The notes under the pieces are model-generated. The model searched no databases, had not been told where the DNA came from, and saw only the letters and a program-made list of their open reading frames with translations. Position numbers and translations under genes: made by a program. From contig OX457042.1 of assembly GCA_949752735.1 (NCBI GenBank), forward strand, positions 60,549,468 through 60,613,467: a stretch of DNA of 64,000 bases, written 5' to 3'. Positions 11,267 to 22,699 of the stretch are shown piece after piece. The DNA comes from Lumbricus terrestris. Its lineage: Eukaryota > Annelida > Clitellata > Crassiclitellata > Lumbricidae. Numbering within the stretch: position 1 is the stretch's first letter; the number at the start of each line of letters is the position of its first letter.

Positions 11267-11843
11267 CTTTGTCTTCTCAACCAAAGTCCGTGACTTTAGT
11301 GTCGCTCTGAACCAAGAGCTCACTTTTGCTCCAAACAATCACTCACTCAGCCGTGTCTGTTATTATTAACTGCGTCAACTACGCACTGTTGCTCGCTCGC
11401 TTACTCCTACTGATGCTGCTATCCGTGTCCATTCTTTCGTTACCACAAGACTTGACTACTGCTGCTCTTTCTATGCTTGCCTAAGGCAGCACGCTGGTTG
11501 AGCACGGAGGGGTGCCTATCTGAGTTGCCTTGATCGCGTACTGCTCTCTGCAGCCTGCCACATTGGCCGCATACGCAAATTCTGCCATTATCTCCAGCTA
11601 TGTGCGTGACGTTCTCAACTATAGCTTCCTGTCAAGCAGCAAATTGAGAATAGGATCTCTACCCTAGTTTGGCGCTGCCTGCTAGACCTTGCTCCTTCCC
11701 ACCTTTGAGAGCTTTGTAGCCCTACTCTTAGTGCTCGCCACTTCCGCTCCATAGTTTGATTGAAAAGTCTGTTCTCAATCCTTTCTCGTGGCCTACTTCC
11801 ACTTTAATAAATTATATGCAGAACGATGCTTTCATGGTGTTAG

Positions 11844-13429
11844 CAGTGGCGGCGCTACGCCAGGGCATGGCAGGGCAAATGCCCTGGTGAAAAAGCCTTT
11901 GCCCTGGTCGTTGCCCTGGTCGTTGCCCTGCCAGAAATTTAGCCAGAATATGTTCGGGCATAATTATTGTTTCTTATTGTTCACGTCCGCCCGTCTGCTC
12001 TCTGGCAGGGTGAAAGTTCTGGCAGGGCAGAATTCTGGCAGAGCAAAAGTTATGGGAGAGAAAAATTCTGGCAGGGCAAAAAGTTTTACAGGTAAAAAGT
12101 TCGAAAGTGTAACATTTAGGCAGGGCAAAAGTTTTGGCAGGCAAGAACTCTGGAAGGGCAAAAATTCTGGAATGAAAATTAATATTCTGGGTCTGTTTAC
12201 CCACAATGCGCATGCAACTATATAATATGACAGCGTAGACTCAACTGTCGCTTTATTGTCTTGCAAATGATTCAATGAACCGTAAGCATCTGCGTCAACA
12301 ATAGATCTATATAACACCTGACTCAGTAACTTTATTTGCTGAACTTTTTGCTTTCGTAATGCTACTCGAAAGAGGATAAGCAGTGATTCACTTAGTCAGT
12401 GGGATTGGTCTCCAGTGTGGGCCATAAAAATGCCTCTGGGATTTTTGCCAATACCTCGGTGAGATGTAGGAATTTTTAAATGACATTTCACAGGCTTAAG
12501 GACAATTCGTATTTACACATGATGGCCAAATTTCATTAAAATATTGTAAACAGAACAAAAGTTGTATCACTTTTAGTGAGAGCACCTACTGTTTTTACCA
12601 TTCAAAAACATGACCCAGTGAATAGTAACAAAAACGATTTTATTTAGTAACATCTCAAATCATTGGTGTAAAAATAAACTTGTTATTGACATAAAAAACA
12701 TCATTTTTAATATTTAGAAAGGAAACAGGCACCAGCATAGCTGCACGTCGCAGTGGCATCATTTGGTAAGATGACTGTCAAGTTGGTATATTGCAACAGA
12801 ATTTTTCAGATTTATAATTCTGTGATTAAAATAATCAAATCGAAAATTCTGTGAAATTAAAATGCCCAAGTTGTCAATGGCAGACAAAATTTGTATTGAT
12901 ACACTTCATGAGCAAGGTTTTGGAGATAAAGTTATAATAGGCCTAATCGCCGCTTGCTCTGATAAGCAGTGATGGTCTCACTGAACTAATATATAACTTT
13001 TGTTCTGTTTGAAATAATGTGATGACGAAATCTGGCCACTGCGCGTAAATAGCTTATAAACTGTCTTTAGAGCTTTAAAACGTGATTTATTTTTTAAAAC
13101 TTGTGGCCAAGATAGTTGCCCCCAAAAAACTTATGGAGGTCCATTTATGGCCCATCATATATACGATTTAAAATATTTGCTTTCAAAATGTCAAAATGTG
13201 TTCGGTTTTATGGCTTTGCCCATGCATCTGATCCTCTGACCAGCCAACCCTAATAGTGCAGGTGTGTGATTTATGGCAAGCACGGGAGTACAAAATAATA
13301 TAGGCCTATAATTTGGCACTTATATTATAAGCCTGTACTACCGAGCACGCGACTTGCCATCTGCCCTGGTCGCCTGTATCACTGCCCTGGCCATGCCCTG
13401 GCTACAAATAGTGTCTGGCGCCGCCACTG
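11844..13429. mobile_element. hAT element, TIR CAGTGGCGGCGC, TSD GGTGTTAG
   Basis: Left end CAGTGGCGGCGCTA and right end GCGCCGCCACTG are flanked by perfect 8-bp duplications GGTGTTAG at 11836-11843 and 13430-13437. Subterminal words GCCCTGG/CCAGGGCA/GGCAGGGCA repeat on both sides, with a long run at 11850-12160. The 1.6 kb body has no transposase and carries a mariner relic at 12413-13156. Frames across the GGCAGGGCAAAA repeats are not genes. Confidence 0.93.
12413..13156 (+). mobile_element. Mariner-like relic with an N-terminal transposase stub
   Basis: The ends CAGTGTGGGCCATAAAAA and CCATTTATGGCCCATCA are imperfect inverted repeats. At 12862-12972 a 36-codon frame starts MPKLSMADKICIDTLHEQ, resembling the first helix-turn-helix of IS630/Tc1/mariner transposases, and then stops. 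The catalytic part is missing. Its ends are related to the fragment at 10595-10727. Confidence 0.6.
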
Positions 13430-13605
13430 GGTGTTAGGACCGTCAACCTGGAATGGCCTTCCTCTGACACTCTGCTCCCATTCTAAAAACCATTCTCAGG
13501 CTTTCCTCTCTCATCTTTAAGACTTTTATTTGGCCACGCGGATTTTGGGAGCGCCTCTGAGTAGTCTTCTTGAAGAGTCGCTATACAAATGTATGTAATG
13601 AATGA

Positions 13606-13768
13606 ATATCTTGTTGAAATTTCTTAACTTTTTGTTTGTCTGATCGTTCTGTGTTATTGGCCGATTCCAAACTAACGTTGGTTGCCTTCTTCACTTCATC
13701 CTGCACTGGTCTAGCAGATCTCCAAGTCACAGAATCTGATATGTCCCGACGCTTTATTGAAACGTCAA
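13606..13768 (-). other. Open minus-strand stretch, possible relic exon
   Basis: On the minus strand about 60 codons are open (RRDISDSVTWRSARPVQD and onward, hydrophilic and Lys/Asn-rich). The plus strand is also open at 13636-13833. No domain was recognised. It ends exactly where a piggyBac fragment starts, so it may be old coding DNA or chance. Confidence 0.25.
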
Positions 13769-13772
13769 TTAA

Positions 13773-14200
13773 CCCTCAGGATACCAAGCTTTTTTGTAAC
13801 ACGGACACCCCCTGGATTTTGGGTATGGTTTGAGATATCATAACTTGTAATATACCATTTCATTCAGCATTCATTTCTGCACAAAATGGTATATTTAGGT
13901 TTATAAAATATGAATGCACCTCGAAATTATGAATTTTTTACCATGGGTAATTGGGTACCCGTCGATTCCACAAAACGTATACTTACGCATAGGGAATATA
14001 TTAGATTCTGTGTGCTTTAAACATGATTTATATATAAGTAATAGTTTACATATAATAAAGTCCGATGTTCAACTATAAAAACTAGTAATAAGTCCGTTTT
14101 TATTTTCAATCAAAACAAAAAAACATGTTGTAGCTGCTGAAAAACGTTTACGCTTGCGTTGTAAAAAACCCCAACATTTACACACATTTTAATTTTTCTT
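13773..14200 (-). mobile_element. piggyBac family fragment (inverted relative to 7574-10407)
   Basis: It starts after TTAA (13769-13772) with CCCTCAGGATACCA and continues as the reverse complement of about 9990-10407. The second terminus is absent, so this is a truncated copy. Confidence 0.8.
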
Positions 14201-14525
14201 CGCTTTTTTACTTCTGTTCTAAATCATGCTACAACTTACACAGCGTTGTCAAAAACGAATTTCTTTCTCTATTTTTCTTTACTGTATAAATATAGGAGTG
14301 AAAATATGTTTGGGCTGAATCACTTAGCTGCAGTCCATGACATTATTGGCTAGGAATGTCTGCTGTTTAAATAGAGACATCTATAAAGCGACTTCCGGAA
14401 TCCATGCAAATTAGTTCTTTGCTAATTAAATCCTCGTGATATGAAATGCAATTTTTGTGAGCAGCAAAACTATGTTAGCACCGATCCACTGTGATAGGTC
14501 CGAGAATTAATGCAGTCATTCCTCT

Positions 14526-14798
14526 TCAAAACATCTGTGTCAATAGCAATACGCCAGCGACACCGAGAACTTGTATTGCGATGATGTTTGTTTCTGCTAA
14601 TCGAACTGAGGAGTTTTCTTTTGCTTTATCGGCTCCCTTGTCTGTCGTGGACGTGTTTGTCACGACGGTTATCGTAGATTGTCGTAGAGTCGTAGATTGT
14701 CGTAGAGTCGTAGATTGTCGTAGAGTCGTCCTCTTTGTCCATTTGCCTGACAATCCAAATAACAGAATTCTTTGACACATTCTTTGACTGCAGTGCAA
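14526..14798 (-). other. Minus-strand frames with a triple 18-bp repeat; possible exon
   Basis: Three exact copies of an 18-bp unit lie at 14673-14726. In one minus frame they encode STTIYD three times, after an acceptor-like TGCACTGCAG. In another minus frame a hydrophobic run IIAIQVLGVAGVLLL follows. Either could be part of the minus-strand gene that carries the Ig exon at 20248-20610, but no donor or homologue was identified. Confidence 0.3.
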
Positions 14799-14829
14799 AC
14801 CTTAACAGACGTTCTTCTATACACAATTA

Positions 14830-15101
14830 TATATTTATTTTATTTATTTATATACTTTTTTTATTCTCTGTTCGGTTTGTTTTATTCTAACAAATAATCG
14901 TTGCATTTGATTGTCCAAATCTCAATCTCAATTCTCCAGCCTTGACGAAATACTGATCAGAATGTTTGGAAATGTAAACAGTCAATTATTATAATGTGTG
15001 CCTACTAGGTCATTAGATCTTGTCTGACTAGCATGATAGTCAAATAACCGAAACTAAGCAGCTGCTAATGTTTATGATATGCGGAATATTCTTTGGCTTT
15101 T
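14830..15101. other. AT-rich unassigned DNA
   Basis: T-rich sequence (14829-14890) and low-complexity DNA. Nothing recognised. Confidence 0.4.
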
Positions 15102-15112
15102 ATGCTGAACAG

Positions 15113-15272
15113 CATAGGCGGAGTTTTGTTTCCGTTCTTCGAGGGGCTAACTCAGGAGCCTGCGCCTTCTCAGAGGGGCTAACCCCGGGAAAAGATACCG
15201 TTAACACGGTAAAAAAAACTGAATCTGGATCTTCTTGGGGCTTAGACCCCCCAGCCCCTGATAAACTCCCCC
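15113..15272. mobile_element. Short MITE-like insertion with 11-bp direct repeats
   Basis: ATGCTGAACAG occurs at 15102-15112 and 15273-15283, directly flanking 160 bp whose ends are GGCGGAGTTT and AACTCCCCC, an imperfect inverted repeat. The family is unknown. Confidence 0.55.
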
Positions 15273-15364
15273 ATGCTGAACAGTCGATCGAGAGTTGGTA
15301 TACGTGATAAAATTTGAATTCAGAAGAAAGGATTGTGGATAATATTACCATAAACGATAAATAA

Positions 15365-17115
15365 TCTATACTATAATAAGTCTGAGATCTGTATGTATGG
15401 ATGTCCGTCCCTAGAAAGGCTCAGACACCGATTCATTTCGCAACACAAAACAATTTTTGTGTGCTTATTATGGAAATTTGTGGGACAGCGCGACTATTTT
15501 CAGCTTTCAATTAAACGAGTTATGGACAATTTAAGCTTCGGTATGGAAACTTAGGCTACGCGAGATTCAGACGCCATTAGCCCAACCATAGGCCTACCTT
15601 GAAACCCCGCTGCAACGATGGTAGGCTATTAGTCCGGTCAATTAAGTCTTAAACTCGCTCAATTACTATGACAAGCAAATTTATGCTCGAAAAGTTTTGA
15701 AACAGACTAAAGAATATGTGGTAGAAATCAGAAGAAAAAGCGATATGCGGAAATATTTAAAATTTGAAATTTATTTGCGAGCAGCAGTGATGCCACAGTT
15801 GGGTTTTTCCACTAGATCTAGTTTTTTGACATTCGTCTGGGTTTCTGGGTTTTTCTATGCAAAATCTGGTTTTATTTTAGCTAGCTGGACATTTTGTATT
15901 AACAAGTTACAACACATGAATATTCTGTGAAAAGTGAAATTCAATGTATACTGGTGATACATAATAATATTTTTTTCCCACTAGATTTCATTTTAGGCCT
16001 AAACTCCACAATCGGCCTACCCGCTGGGCCGCTGCTAATATAGACTCAGCCTATTGTCAATATGGATGCCGAGTCTCCAACAACTTTGACAATAATTGAT
16101 GTTTTTGGTAGTTAAAAGCCTATATTTTACTACATTTGGTTCGACTCATTAATTTTGACGAACATTTTGGTAACCCTCATACGAACATGCGAAAATCCAA
16201 CTTAATTCGAACAAAGGGTCCAGAATCGCTCATAGGCCTACACATAGTTTGGGTTTTCTGGGGGGTTTTCATAAGGAAAATTGAGTTTCTTTCTGAAACC
16301 ACAGCGGCAACACTGGTGAGACGACCGACACAATCCCGCACTTAATAAGGCCCAAATTGCCCATAAACAAAACAGCTTCGGAACGGTCGTGAATAGGCGT
16401 CTTAATCTTTAACGATTTAAACACAATAATCGATTTAAACTTCACGTCTAAACGAATCGGAAGTGGCTCTTGAACAGGATAAACATGGAAAATATGGACA
16501 TTTTAAATTTCCCTGCAGTGAGTAGAAATTTAACGGGCAACACTGGTATGTTACCTCTTTTTTTTTGAAATGTCAAAATGGTTTATTTCTGTGCAGGACT
16601 ATTTATTTTTATTATTATTATTTTTTTTTTTCCTCAACCAAAACAACAAACATGATACAATTATGGCATTGAATAATACATTAACATTATTTGGTGAAGA
16701 AGGGGAGACCCAGAAGGGATAGAAAATCCCGCTGATAGGGCCACCCATAATTCATGTAAAATATAACAGAAAAACATGACAGAACATTCAATTGTAGGAA
16801 TAAAAAAGGATGAGGGAGAGAGAAAAAAAATATTAAGCAATCGAAATTTCTGTATATAACGAAAAAAACCTCTTAACTAATGACTTAACTAAATACTTAA
16901 CTAAGGGCTTGGCGAAACCACTGAGCAAAAACCTTAACCATTACATATCAGGAAGTGTGTTAAGTAGATAAAGGCGAAGTTTATGCTTAAATAATCTTGT
17001 GTTAGGTAGGGAATGAAGATGTGTAGGGAGAGAGTTCTAACATTGGGAGCCAGTATATTGAGGGGAGGAGGCGAAAAAAGAAAATTTCCCGGGCAACGCC
17101 GGGTAACACAGCTAG
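15365..17115 (+). mobile_element. Non-autonomous Helitron
   Basis: The 5' end is A|TCTATACTATAATAAG, and the 3' end has a CCCGG-loop-CCGGG hairpin (in CCCGGGCAACGCCGGG) 8 nt before CTAG|T. This gives the 5'-TC, subterminal hairpin and CTRR terminus of Helitrons, inserted between A and T with no target duplication. The 1.75 kb body contains A/T-rich DNA (16610-16860) and no Rep/helicase frame. A related terminus, inverted, appears near 55757. Confidence 0.8.
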
Positions 17116-17701
17116 TAACCCTATAATTATATGATATTTAAATTTTCCACATCTTTTAAATAAGTTTGTGGAAAGCGCAACTCTCAGACTGTCAAATTAA
17201 CAGATTCTATAGGGCCTATATAATAGGATATAATTATAGATTTTAAACACGAGAGCTAACAGGCCTAATACACTGTCGGATCCATGAAGAGAATTCCCCT
17301 TCCACTCAATGTGGTTCTTTTAAATTCAGACACGTACAAATATTCATAGCCACAAATATTCATAATTATATGGATCACGTGGTGTAATTAATTCAGTAAA
17401 GGAAAGTTTTTAAAATATATCTGAGACACGAGCAATTACTTCAAGGTTTGTGACTAGATGGATTTCTCTATCAGGTAGGAATACAACAAAGCTACTATAG
17501 TACCGGTAGGTCTATAATTATTGCCTTCCTTCCAAAGTTTAGAAGTGCATACGCAGATCATCGACAGCGCTTATCAATATTATTATTGTAAGTGAAGTCC
17601 TGGACCGACGTTCCTACACACTTACTTCCTATGGTCAGGTTGGAGGCCGTACGCTACCTTCCGCGCTACTGATACTGGCCACACGCTCTAATAGGCTAGA
17701 G

Positions 17702-18763
17702 TAGGGTGACCATGCGTCCCGGTTTTCCGGGACATGTCCAGGTTTTTTGCGGTGCGTCCCGGTGTCCCGACGACTTAGGCAAAAGGGCGAAATTGTCCCG
17801 GTTTTTGACAAGAAGGAAACTTGGATATTGAAACTGTTAGTTTTGTGTAGCCTTTACAATGTGTAAATGACAGAACTCAGTGTAGTTCTTAATCCAAAAA
17901 GAAGTCGTAACTAAAGATAAACTGTCAATTTATATGGATTATATATTATAGAAAGCCTACATCTGTAGGCTAGTGAGTTTAGTTAACAGATTTTAAGAAT
18001 TAGCAACTCGTAACGAGAACATTTTCGTAGTGCAATCTCAGTGGCTGCACCAGATCTAGGCCTAATTATATCGATATCGGCAGGTCGTGTCAGGGTCGCA
18101 ATGGGAAGGAGTTAGACAACTCGTGTCAGCCCTGAAATAGTAGAGCAGTTTCTTTCAGATGACAACTTAAAATGCTGTCGTAGTGGGCTACCGTAAAGTT
18201 TAAATTTAAAAGAACTCTGGTGGTGAAGGGCACGTATACTCTCCCGAAACCGCTTTCCTGCTCATTTATCCCCAAAAACTTTAAAGTTTTCATGTGGACT
18301 AGATTAGACACTGAGCACTGATTGAGAGTGTTCTGATTATGAAAGATGCTGCACTCGGTGCACTGACGACAAGAGCAGGTTGTAAATTTCTACGCTGAAG
18401 TCTATGCTGAGCAATAAATTTAACTGTGATTACACCTGTTGCATCGATATAGGCTATTCGAAAGCATTCGCAGAACTGCAGCATTTAACCAAAAAATCAC
18501 TCTTTGGAGACGAATCAGTATTATAACTTTAAACTTCGACAAAATATGCACTATGGTAATCTCCAAATTTCTGGATGTTGTATGTGCTACTATAGTATAA
18601 GCAACAATAGCCTACTATGGTTACTGTTGACTGGAGTATCCTATAGTAATAGCTAGGTCTTCGAGTATAGGCCGACGCCTATAGTCGTGCAGTTAAGGAA
18701 TTACAATTGGCAGTAACTGAAGTTACTGAAGTTACCAAAAAGTGTCCCGGTTTTTGATGCCCA
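17702..18763 (+). mobile_element. hAT MITE copy A, TIR TAGGGTGACCA, TSD GGCTAGAG
   Basis: The element starts TAGGGTGACCATGCGTCCCG and is bracketed by GGCTAGAG at 17694-17701 and 18764-18771. The right end retains GTGTCCCGGTTTTTGATG but lacks the outermost bases seen in copy C. Terminal words CGTCCCGGT/TGTCCCGG repeat. The 1.06 kb body is homologous to copies B and C. No coding frame. Confidence 0.75.
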
Positions 18764-18771
18764 GGCTAGAG

Positions 18772-18912
18772 CGACGAATTTCAAAAACCGCGACTTTTTG
18801 GGAAGCTGCCAATTTAATTCTTTAACTACATGATAGTAGGCGTTTACGAAAGTCTATAGTCCTATACGATGTTCCATTCAACAGTATTATTATACATAAT
18901 GTACACATAGGG

Positions 18913-19000
<88 letters not shown>

Positions 19001-19785
19001 GGCTATAGTAGTTGCTTGTAGCATAGCCTACTGCACACTTTGACGAAGTTCAAAGTTACTGATATTTCTCGGATAAGTAATTTTTAAAAGTTAATTTAAA
19101 CTTGATGATGTGAATAAACTTCATTGTAGATATCTACAACCTACTGAGCACAGTGTTCGGTGTTCTTTCATAATTGAGAGCACTCTCTCAAACGGCTCTC
19201 AGTGTGTAATCTAGTTCAGAGGAAGATTTAAGGTTTCTGGAGGGAGAAAACGAACGGAAAAATGGATTTGGGGGAGGATATTTAGCCACACCATCAGATG
19301 TTTTTTAAAATTTGAGCAGCATTTTAAGTTGTCATCTGAAAGAAACTGTTCTACTATGTAAGACTTCAAGTATTGACATGAGTTGTCTAACTCCCCTCAC
19401 GACTCTGATGCGACCTGCTGAAATCAGTGCAGGTCTGGCGCAGCCACCGAAATTATTAAAACTCTCCTTATAAAATACGTCTTGATAATTCTTAAGAATA
19501 TTAGGGCCTATAGGCCCTATGTGCAAATAAACTCACTAGCAACTTACCAAAAACGTAATATAGGGTCTAATACTCGATATAAATTGACAACTTCTCTTTC
19601 GTTGCGACTTCTTTTTGGGTTACAGGCTATTCCTTGTTCTGTCGTTATTTTACATAAAACTGACGTTTTCAATATCCGTTTCCTTCTTGTCAAAAATCGG
19701 GACAATTTTGCCCTTTTTGGCTTATTCGTCGTTACACCGGGACGCACCACAAAAAACCGGGACCTATGGTCAATTGGTCACCCTA
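18772..19785 (-). mobile_element. hAT MITE copy B, facing copy A
   Basis: Same family as copy A in the opposite orientation. Its outer end GGTCACCCTA lies at 19776-19785 and its inner end CAAAAACCGCGACTTTTTGG near 18783. The bodies align: CAGTTTCTTTCAGATGACAA is at 18149 and, inverted, at 19330. Together A and B form an imperfect 2.1 kb palindrome. A (TA)n run is embedded at 18913-18997. Confidence 0.7.
18913..18997. repeat. (TA)n microsatellite
   Basis: About 42 uninterrupted TA dinucleotides inside hAT copy B. Low complexity with no other function visible. Confidence 0.95.
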
Positions 19786-19799
19786 TAATAAGCCTACCT

Positions 19800-19957
19800 T
19801 ACGCTGCTTCTCAAAGAAGCGGCCAAAGAAGAAATGGATAGATAACGTACTGGAGGACATAGAAGACAGAGGATTGGAGCTAAGAAAGGCAATAGAACTC
19901 GCAAGAGACCGGCCGAAATGGAGAAGTTTTGTTAGAGCCTCATCGTCGGTGAACACT
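19800..19957 (+). pseudogene. C-terminal tail of a LINE reverse transcriptase
   Basis: The frame reads KKRPKKKWIDNVLEDIEDRG and then KAIELARDRPKWRSFVRA, the conserved basic tail of RTE/I-like endonuclease-RT proteins (compare GRPRKNWMG...DREEWR in the LINE at 8836). Only this tail remains, abutting hAT copy B. Confidence 0.65.
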
Positions 19958-20247
19958 TGACGGAGGAGAAAGAAAGACGCTGCTTCTTAACTATAGACCA
20001 CGTTTATGGCGGACTACCTGTAAGGGTACCGTATATAGGCCTATAGAGAAAAATAATCAGACGTTTGCGCACTAGACACTGGCTTAACAAGAGAGTATCT
20101 TGCATTGATTTTACTTTATCTGCACTCTGGTCCTGTAGAATAGAACGTATACTAACAGTATTTTGAGTACCATTTCCATTTACCTCCACATGGTTAATGC
20201 AATACATTTTCAATATCGTGCAAGACTCAATATTAACGGGAACTTAC

Positions 20248-20610
20248 ATGGAACGTCGTTTGGTGAAGCGAACGGCAGGCATGAGTGATTGTACCGGGGT
20301 GAACTCATTTTCAAATTCTTCGGTCGGCTACTAGGATTGAGCATTTTGAATGTTGTTAAACATTTGTAGATTGGCATATCTCCTTCGTCCTCAGGCCATG
20401 TTACATTCAGTGTGGACGTCGTTGTTGTGATAATCCCCGATTGCGATGAAGTATTCACTGGATTCGCGAGACCCTTTGTTGACCATCTTTGATTGGCCTC
20501 AACAAGAAACATATCGGCAATGAAGCTCACAGTGCACGACAACTGCAAAGTCGAGTTACATGGAAGTTGTTTAGTCTGCTTTGGAGTAAAATCACACGAC
20601 GGATTACTGC
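20248..20610 (-). CDS. Immunoglobulin-like domain exon
   Basis: A 363-bp minus-strand exon with a good acceptor (TTTCTTAG at 20611 and above) and a consensus donor (GTAAGT, starting at 20247 and running down). Both borders are phase 1, the arrangement typical of shuffled Ig domains. The product has the Ig landmarks in order: LQLSCTV (first Cys), RWSTKGL (core Trp), STLNVTW, and the D-x-x-Y-x-C pattern EGDMPIYKC (second Cys). Length and spacing suit one Ig-like extracellular domain of a membrane or secreted receptor. Other exons of the gene were not identified with confidence; low-support candidates lie downstream on the same strand at 14526-14798 and 13606-13768. Confidence 0.65.
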
Positions 20611-20849
20611 CTAAGAAATACAAGATTAATCAACAAACGAGTTAATTCGATTATTTCAAAAGACATGTACATGATTACATCTACAAAAATAGGCCTAATG
20701 GAACACAAAATCTGAGGAAGATGGGGAGGTGCTATATGAGTTGATCGGTTTCATGCGGTTAACTAAACCTGATACCTAATTTTAACGAATTTTTTGGTAA
20801 AACCGTAGTAGACTACACGTTGCTACATCATTTCATGCTAGCCGGGGTA

Positions 20850-21040
20850 CCCGGCGTTCAGTGACGTAGACAAGGGGGGTTTCGGGGGTTAAACCTTCCA
20901 TTGGCCTAGGGAAAAAGTTTTTTTAAGGTTATTTATCCACTTATATAAGAAAAACAAAACAATTGCTTCTATATAGTAACAATTGTTTTTCTTACTTTAT
21001 TACCTTTGTTACTTTATTCCAATTTTTATTTCCTATAATT
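20850..21040. other. Unassigned DNA left of the Tc1-like relic
   Basis: GCTAGCCGGGGTACCCGGCG at 20839-20858 resembles an inverted Helitron terminus, but no full element was found here. Confidence 0.3.
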
Positions 21041-21049
21041 CCGTCTGCT

Positions 21050-21990
21050 CCACAGATGAAGTTTAGTCCGTCGGTGATGGTTTGGGGTGGGATGACTGGG
21101 AGTCTCACTACACTTCGATCTGTGCCAAATGTTACCAGACTGAACTCGCCGTACGTAGCCTACATCACCAACATTCTCGAGCAGATCGTGAAGCCAGCGT
21201 TCGAGAGAGAAAATGACAACGGCAGTCATGCAACGAAAGTTATTTGTTGACAATGACTTAGGAGTATTTCAGCAGGATGGCGCACGCTGTCATACATAGG
21301 CTAAGCTGTGACGACGAAGAACAATGGTTCAGTACCTTGCTCTTAAGTGCTGTAATATGCCGAGCAAATTTCTGTCCAGGGTAACGGCCTCTGTTGTCAT
21401 AGACCCTGGTCAAATCGGATCCATCCACGAAGTGGCTAGACGACAAGACAACCTCCCGTCACACATAAAGCCGAAGGATTGGCCACACAACTCTCTGGAC
21501 CTCTCCCCTATTGAGAACTTGTGGAGTATTTTATCTCTCAGCGTTTATCAAGATCCTAAGCCAAAGAACGCTGATTAGCTGAAGCGTCGCCTCCAACGAG
21601 CGTGCACGGAGATCGATAGCAGATGGGACACTTCAGAGGCTGATCCAGTCCTGCCGGATAGAGTCAGTGCTTTCAAGCAGAAAGGGGACACTGTACACTA
21701 ATAGCCTACGTTTGTGTATGTCCTATGTAGGAGACAACAGCGTCTTGTTGACTAGGCGTATGCACGTTTTCTTTACTGTGTAAATTTGATGAACGCAGTT
21801 TTTCCGCAAAAACTGGTCGTCTTTACATTTTCTTGTAAATAATGGCGAAAACAGACCGGATCATAATCAAATTTGTACCAGTATCTGTCATTTGACTGAT
21901 GTATACATTGACAAAATATTGTAAAGATATATGAAGCCGTTACTGAGATAACGCGTTTTGAAAACGGTGAACGAACTTTTGTGTCACCCT
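21050..21990 (+). pseudogene. Tc1-like transposase relic
   Basis: The pieces are SPSVMVWGGMTGSL near 21070, FVDNDLGVFQQDGARCHT near 21250 (second catalytic Asp), then KDWPHNSLDLSPIENLWSIL near 21470-21535 (catalytic Glu of the DDE triad). Between the Asp and the Glu there are about 75 codons instead of the usual 34-39, so an insertion of roughly 110-120 bp, plus stops, breaks the catalytic domain. The right terminus is the Tc1-type ACTTTTGTGTCACCCT next to TA. The left end was not found. Confidence 0.75.
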
Positions 21991-22014
21991 ATAATTGTTT
22001 GCCTATATGGAAGT

Positions 22015-22300
22015 TTGGTTGATGAGACTAAATTTCTTGCTTAAACTAGAAGCTGTATTGATGGAAATAACTGCTTTCGAAAGCTGAAATGGAACCTGGA
22101 TTGATGAAGTTAAGTCGTTCCTTGAATGGAAGATTAATCGGCAAGGTTATAAACCTAAATATAATTGAGTTTGACCAGAAAACGACTTGAGTATGATTTT
22201 ATGGAAGTTGGATTGATTAAACAAATTCTTGCCTAGACAAAATTTCGATGGATGAAAAATGTCTATCGCGAAATGGAAGCTGGGTCAAAGACAATAATTG
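22015..22300. repeat. Repeated 'GAAGCTGNATTGATG' interior units
   Basis: Several degenerate copies of AGAAGCTGTATTGATGGAA, TGGAACCTGGATTGATGAA and AAGTTGGATTGATTAA lie in one orientation. The same unit fills the interiors of foldback elements at 5750-6050, 44570-44770, 46080-46440 and 55960-56200. The element's ends are not visible here. Confidence 0.6.
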
Positions 22301-22699
22301 TCATGTCTTTGGTAGACGTCAAATACGGCATTGAAGACATTAAAATAATTGATTTCTATTAATTCTATGATTACAGACATCGTGCTCGTGATTCAATAGA
22401 ACCGGTGTGAAAACCTGTACGCTATGCACATGTTTTCACACCTGTTATATATAGGCTATATTAAGACAGCGTCTATGTACAGTGTATTTTACTTAAGTCT
22501 AGTAGATCTAATCATAATTTTACTTAGTGACGGACGAGTCGCAAGGCAACTGCTTCCTAGTTTTCCACACACCAATGGCATAAAGATCCTTCAATAAATA
22601 TACAGAATATTCGTAGGCACAATACAGTTGATGAAAGGGTCTACGCTTTGGCGTTCTCAATTATTTTCATTACATAGGCTTTAGCACGGGTCGAAAACA

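Larger units (their letters stand above)
11270..13605 (+). pseudogene. L2/CR1-like LINE, C-terminal RT and 3' end, interrupted by a hAT
   Basis: Collinear frame pieces read VRDFSVALNQELTFAP, VHSFVTTRLDYCCSFYACL, LDRVLLSAACHIGRI and, after the hAT, the W-x-x-LP-type terminus. The 3' UTR near 13535-13605 (GGGAGCGCCTCTGAGTAG, then CTATACAAATG and an ATGAATGAAT tail) is shared with the tRNA-headed SINE at 51815. The frame has many stops. The hAT at 11844-13429 cuts it cleanly at GGTGTTAG. Confidence 0.75.

Noticed and set aside
11788..12317. Frames of 79-145 codons on both strands
   Set aside because: They follow GGCAGGGCAAAA subterminal words of the hAT at 11844.
14677..14775. Plus-strand VVDCRR repeat frame
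   Set aside because: It is the antisense reading of the 18-bp repeat. The minus strand gives the more plausible exon but remains weak.
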